Assembly: GCA_905480435.1 (NCBI GenBank)
Contig: CAJQQK010000102.1
Span: 1 to 64,000 of the forward strand
Direction: 5' to 3'
Source of the DNA: an uncultured Hyphomicrobiaceae bacterium
GTDB lineage: Bacteria > Pseudomonadota > Alphaproteobacteria > Rhizobiales > Hyphomicrobiaceae
Length of the DNA stretch: 64,000 bases
Shown: positions 63,520 to 64,000 of the stretch, in pieces
Layout of the letters: each line of letters opens with the position of its first letter
Position numbering within the stretch: position 1 is the first letter of the stretch
Notes under the pieces: model-generated
Databases searched by the model: none
The model's input: only the letters and a program-made list of their open reading frames with translations
Told to the model about the DNA's origin: nothing
Translations under genes and position numbers: made by a program

Positions 63520-64000
63520 TTGAAAGCTATTCGCGATCAGATTGGCCGTCTGCACATTATTGCGGTGCTGGCCGCCGTCTCGTCCATTTTCAGTCTGATC
63601 GCGGCAACCTCTGCAACGAACGGCTTTTTGACAACGGCTATGCGTGGCCACGATGGCCGTCTGCAGGCAATGAGTGAGCGTGCTGAACGCATTCAGATGT
63701 TTGCCAGGCATATCCGTAAGGCCAGTCTTACAAGCAGTGAACCTGATGTCGATCTGCCATTTGGTGGATTTGTCGGCGCTGCGAGCCGCATCGAACCGGG
63801 TGCTCGTTTGAAACTTATGCGGCCTGGAAATGGCCACCATACGCTGGAAGTATTGTCGGTGAACAAGATTCCGTCAGCGTTTGGCCTGGCTGCCAGTGAA
63901 GCACAATCAGTCGAACTCTTAATTATCACTGGTCGCGCGCTCTGGGCGCCAGGTGAGCCTGTTATGCGAATCCTCGTAACAGCAACGTCTGACAAGCCTG
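63520..64000 (+). CDS. Partial membrane-anchored or secreted protein, runs off window
   Basis: Open to the window end, so absent from the ORF track. The TTG at 63520 has GGAG eight bases upstream; an ATG at 63493 lacks a ribosome site. The visible 160 residues begin MKAIRDQIGRLHIIAVLAAV, a signal anchor, followed by a helical stretch (GRLQAMSERAERIQMFARHI) and a mixed alpha/beta domain. No domain was recognised. The N-terminal layout would suit a periplasmic sensor or an envelope protein, but this is a guess. Confidence 0.6.
   Translation, partial: MKAIRDQIGRLHIIAVLAAVSSIFSLIAATSATNGFLTTAMRGHDGRLQAMSERAERIQMFARHIRKASLTSSEPDVDLPFGGFVGAASRIEPGARLKLMRPGNGHHTLEVLSVNKIPSAFGLAASEAQSVELLIITGRALWAPGEPVMRILVTATSDKP

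Overview
The window is a gene-dense stretch of an alphaproteobacterial chromosome, with no rRNA, tRNA, insertion sequence, phage gene or CRISPR array that I could find. The placement rests on gene content and order: rplY-pth-ychF, separate petA-petB-petC, DUF2277, DUF3297, a Pth with a charged tail, and a perfect FNR/FixK box before hemF. A Hyphomicrobiales-like bacterium is my best guess. The species is not identifiable from this sequence alone.

Layout. 1-2500: two small secreted basic proteins flank a D-2-hydroxyacid dehydrogenase. 2631-13171: a catabolic block with a two-subunit molybdenum hydroxylase, DUF2277 and HyuA/HyuB on the plus strand, facing an orphan CoxL-type molybdenum hydroxylase, an SDR and a carboxymuconolactone-decarboxylase-like protein on the minus strand. 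13388-18273: an Old Yellow Enzyme, a 46-residue membrane protein and a complete TRAP transporter. 18381-26970: a C2/C1 block with a 2-hydroxyacid dehydrogenase, a metallo-beta-lactamase-fold hydrolase, a GntR/FCD regulator, oxalyl-CoA decarboxylase, formyl-CoA:oxalate CoA-transferase, a stand-alone formyltransferase resembling the hydrolase domain of 10-formyl-THF dehydrogenase, and formate-THF ligase, closed by a strong terminator. 26993-32199: methylthioadenosine salvage (mtnA, apt, mtnP) mixed with a zinc-ribbon protein, a class V aminotransferase and a VOC protein. 32335-35120: the cytochrome bc1 operon. 35431-39011: trmL, an ABC exporter and hemF. 39036-46618: a soluble succinate-dehydrogenase-like pair, a fused double CaiB/BaiF CoA-transferase, a crotonase and a second CoA-transferase. 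46756-64000: mainly housekeeping and assorted metabolic genes (cspA, DUF2939, CobW GTPase, class II aldolase, IlvD/Edd dehydratase, ychF, pth, rplY, sulfurtransferase, 3-hydroxyisobutyrate-dehydrogenase-like, DUF3297, dienelactone hydrolase, TauD-like dioxygenase, aspartate-type aminotransferase, SLC13 transporter), then two unrecognised genes at the right edge.

How the genes may work together. The best candidate for an incompletely described system is the oxc-frc-formyltransferase-fhs operon. Oxalate carbon would be released as formyl-CoA and formate, and Fhs would capture formate on tetrahydrofolate. The formyltransferase has no obvious job in the textbook pathway. It could move the formyl group of formyl-CoA directly to THF, or drain 10-formyl-THF to formate. 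The second candidate is the block at 39036-46618, which looks like a pathway for a CoA-activated dicarboxylic or branched acid with a soluble flavoprotein dehydrogenase. Its fused CoA-transferase keeps the catalytic Asp in only one half. Both functional proposals are inference from motifs and gene order.

Non-coding structure is plentiful: a 13-bp perfect inverted repeat at 833-880, two intergenic arrays of small hairpins sharing a GGGAC-N3-GTCCC core, paired inverted repeats before the bc1 operon, a terminator-like hairpin in the rplY leader, and a hairpin-rich 399-bp region upstream of cspA.
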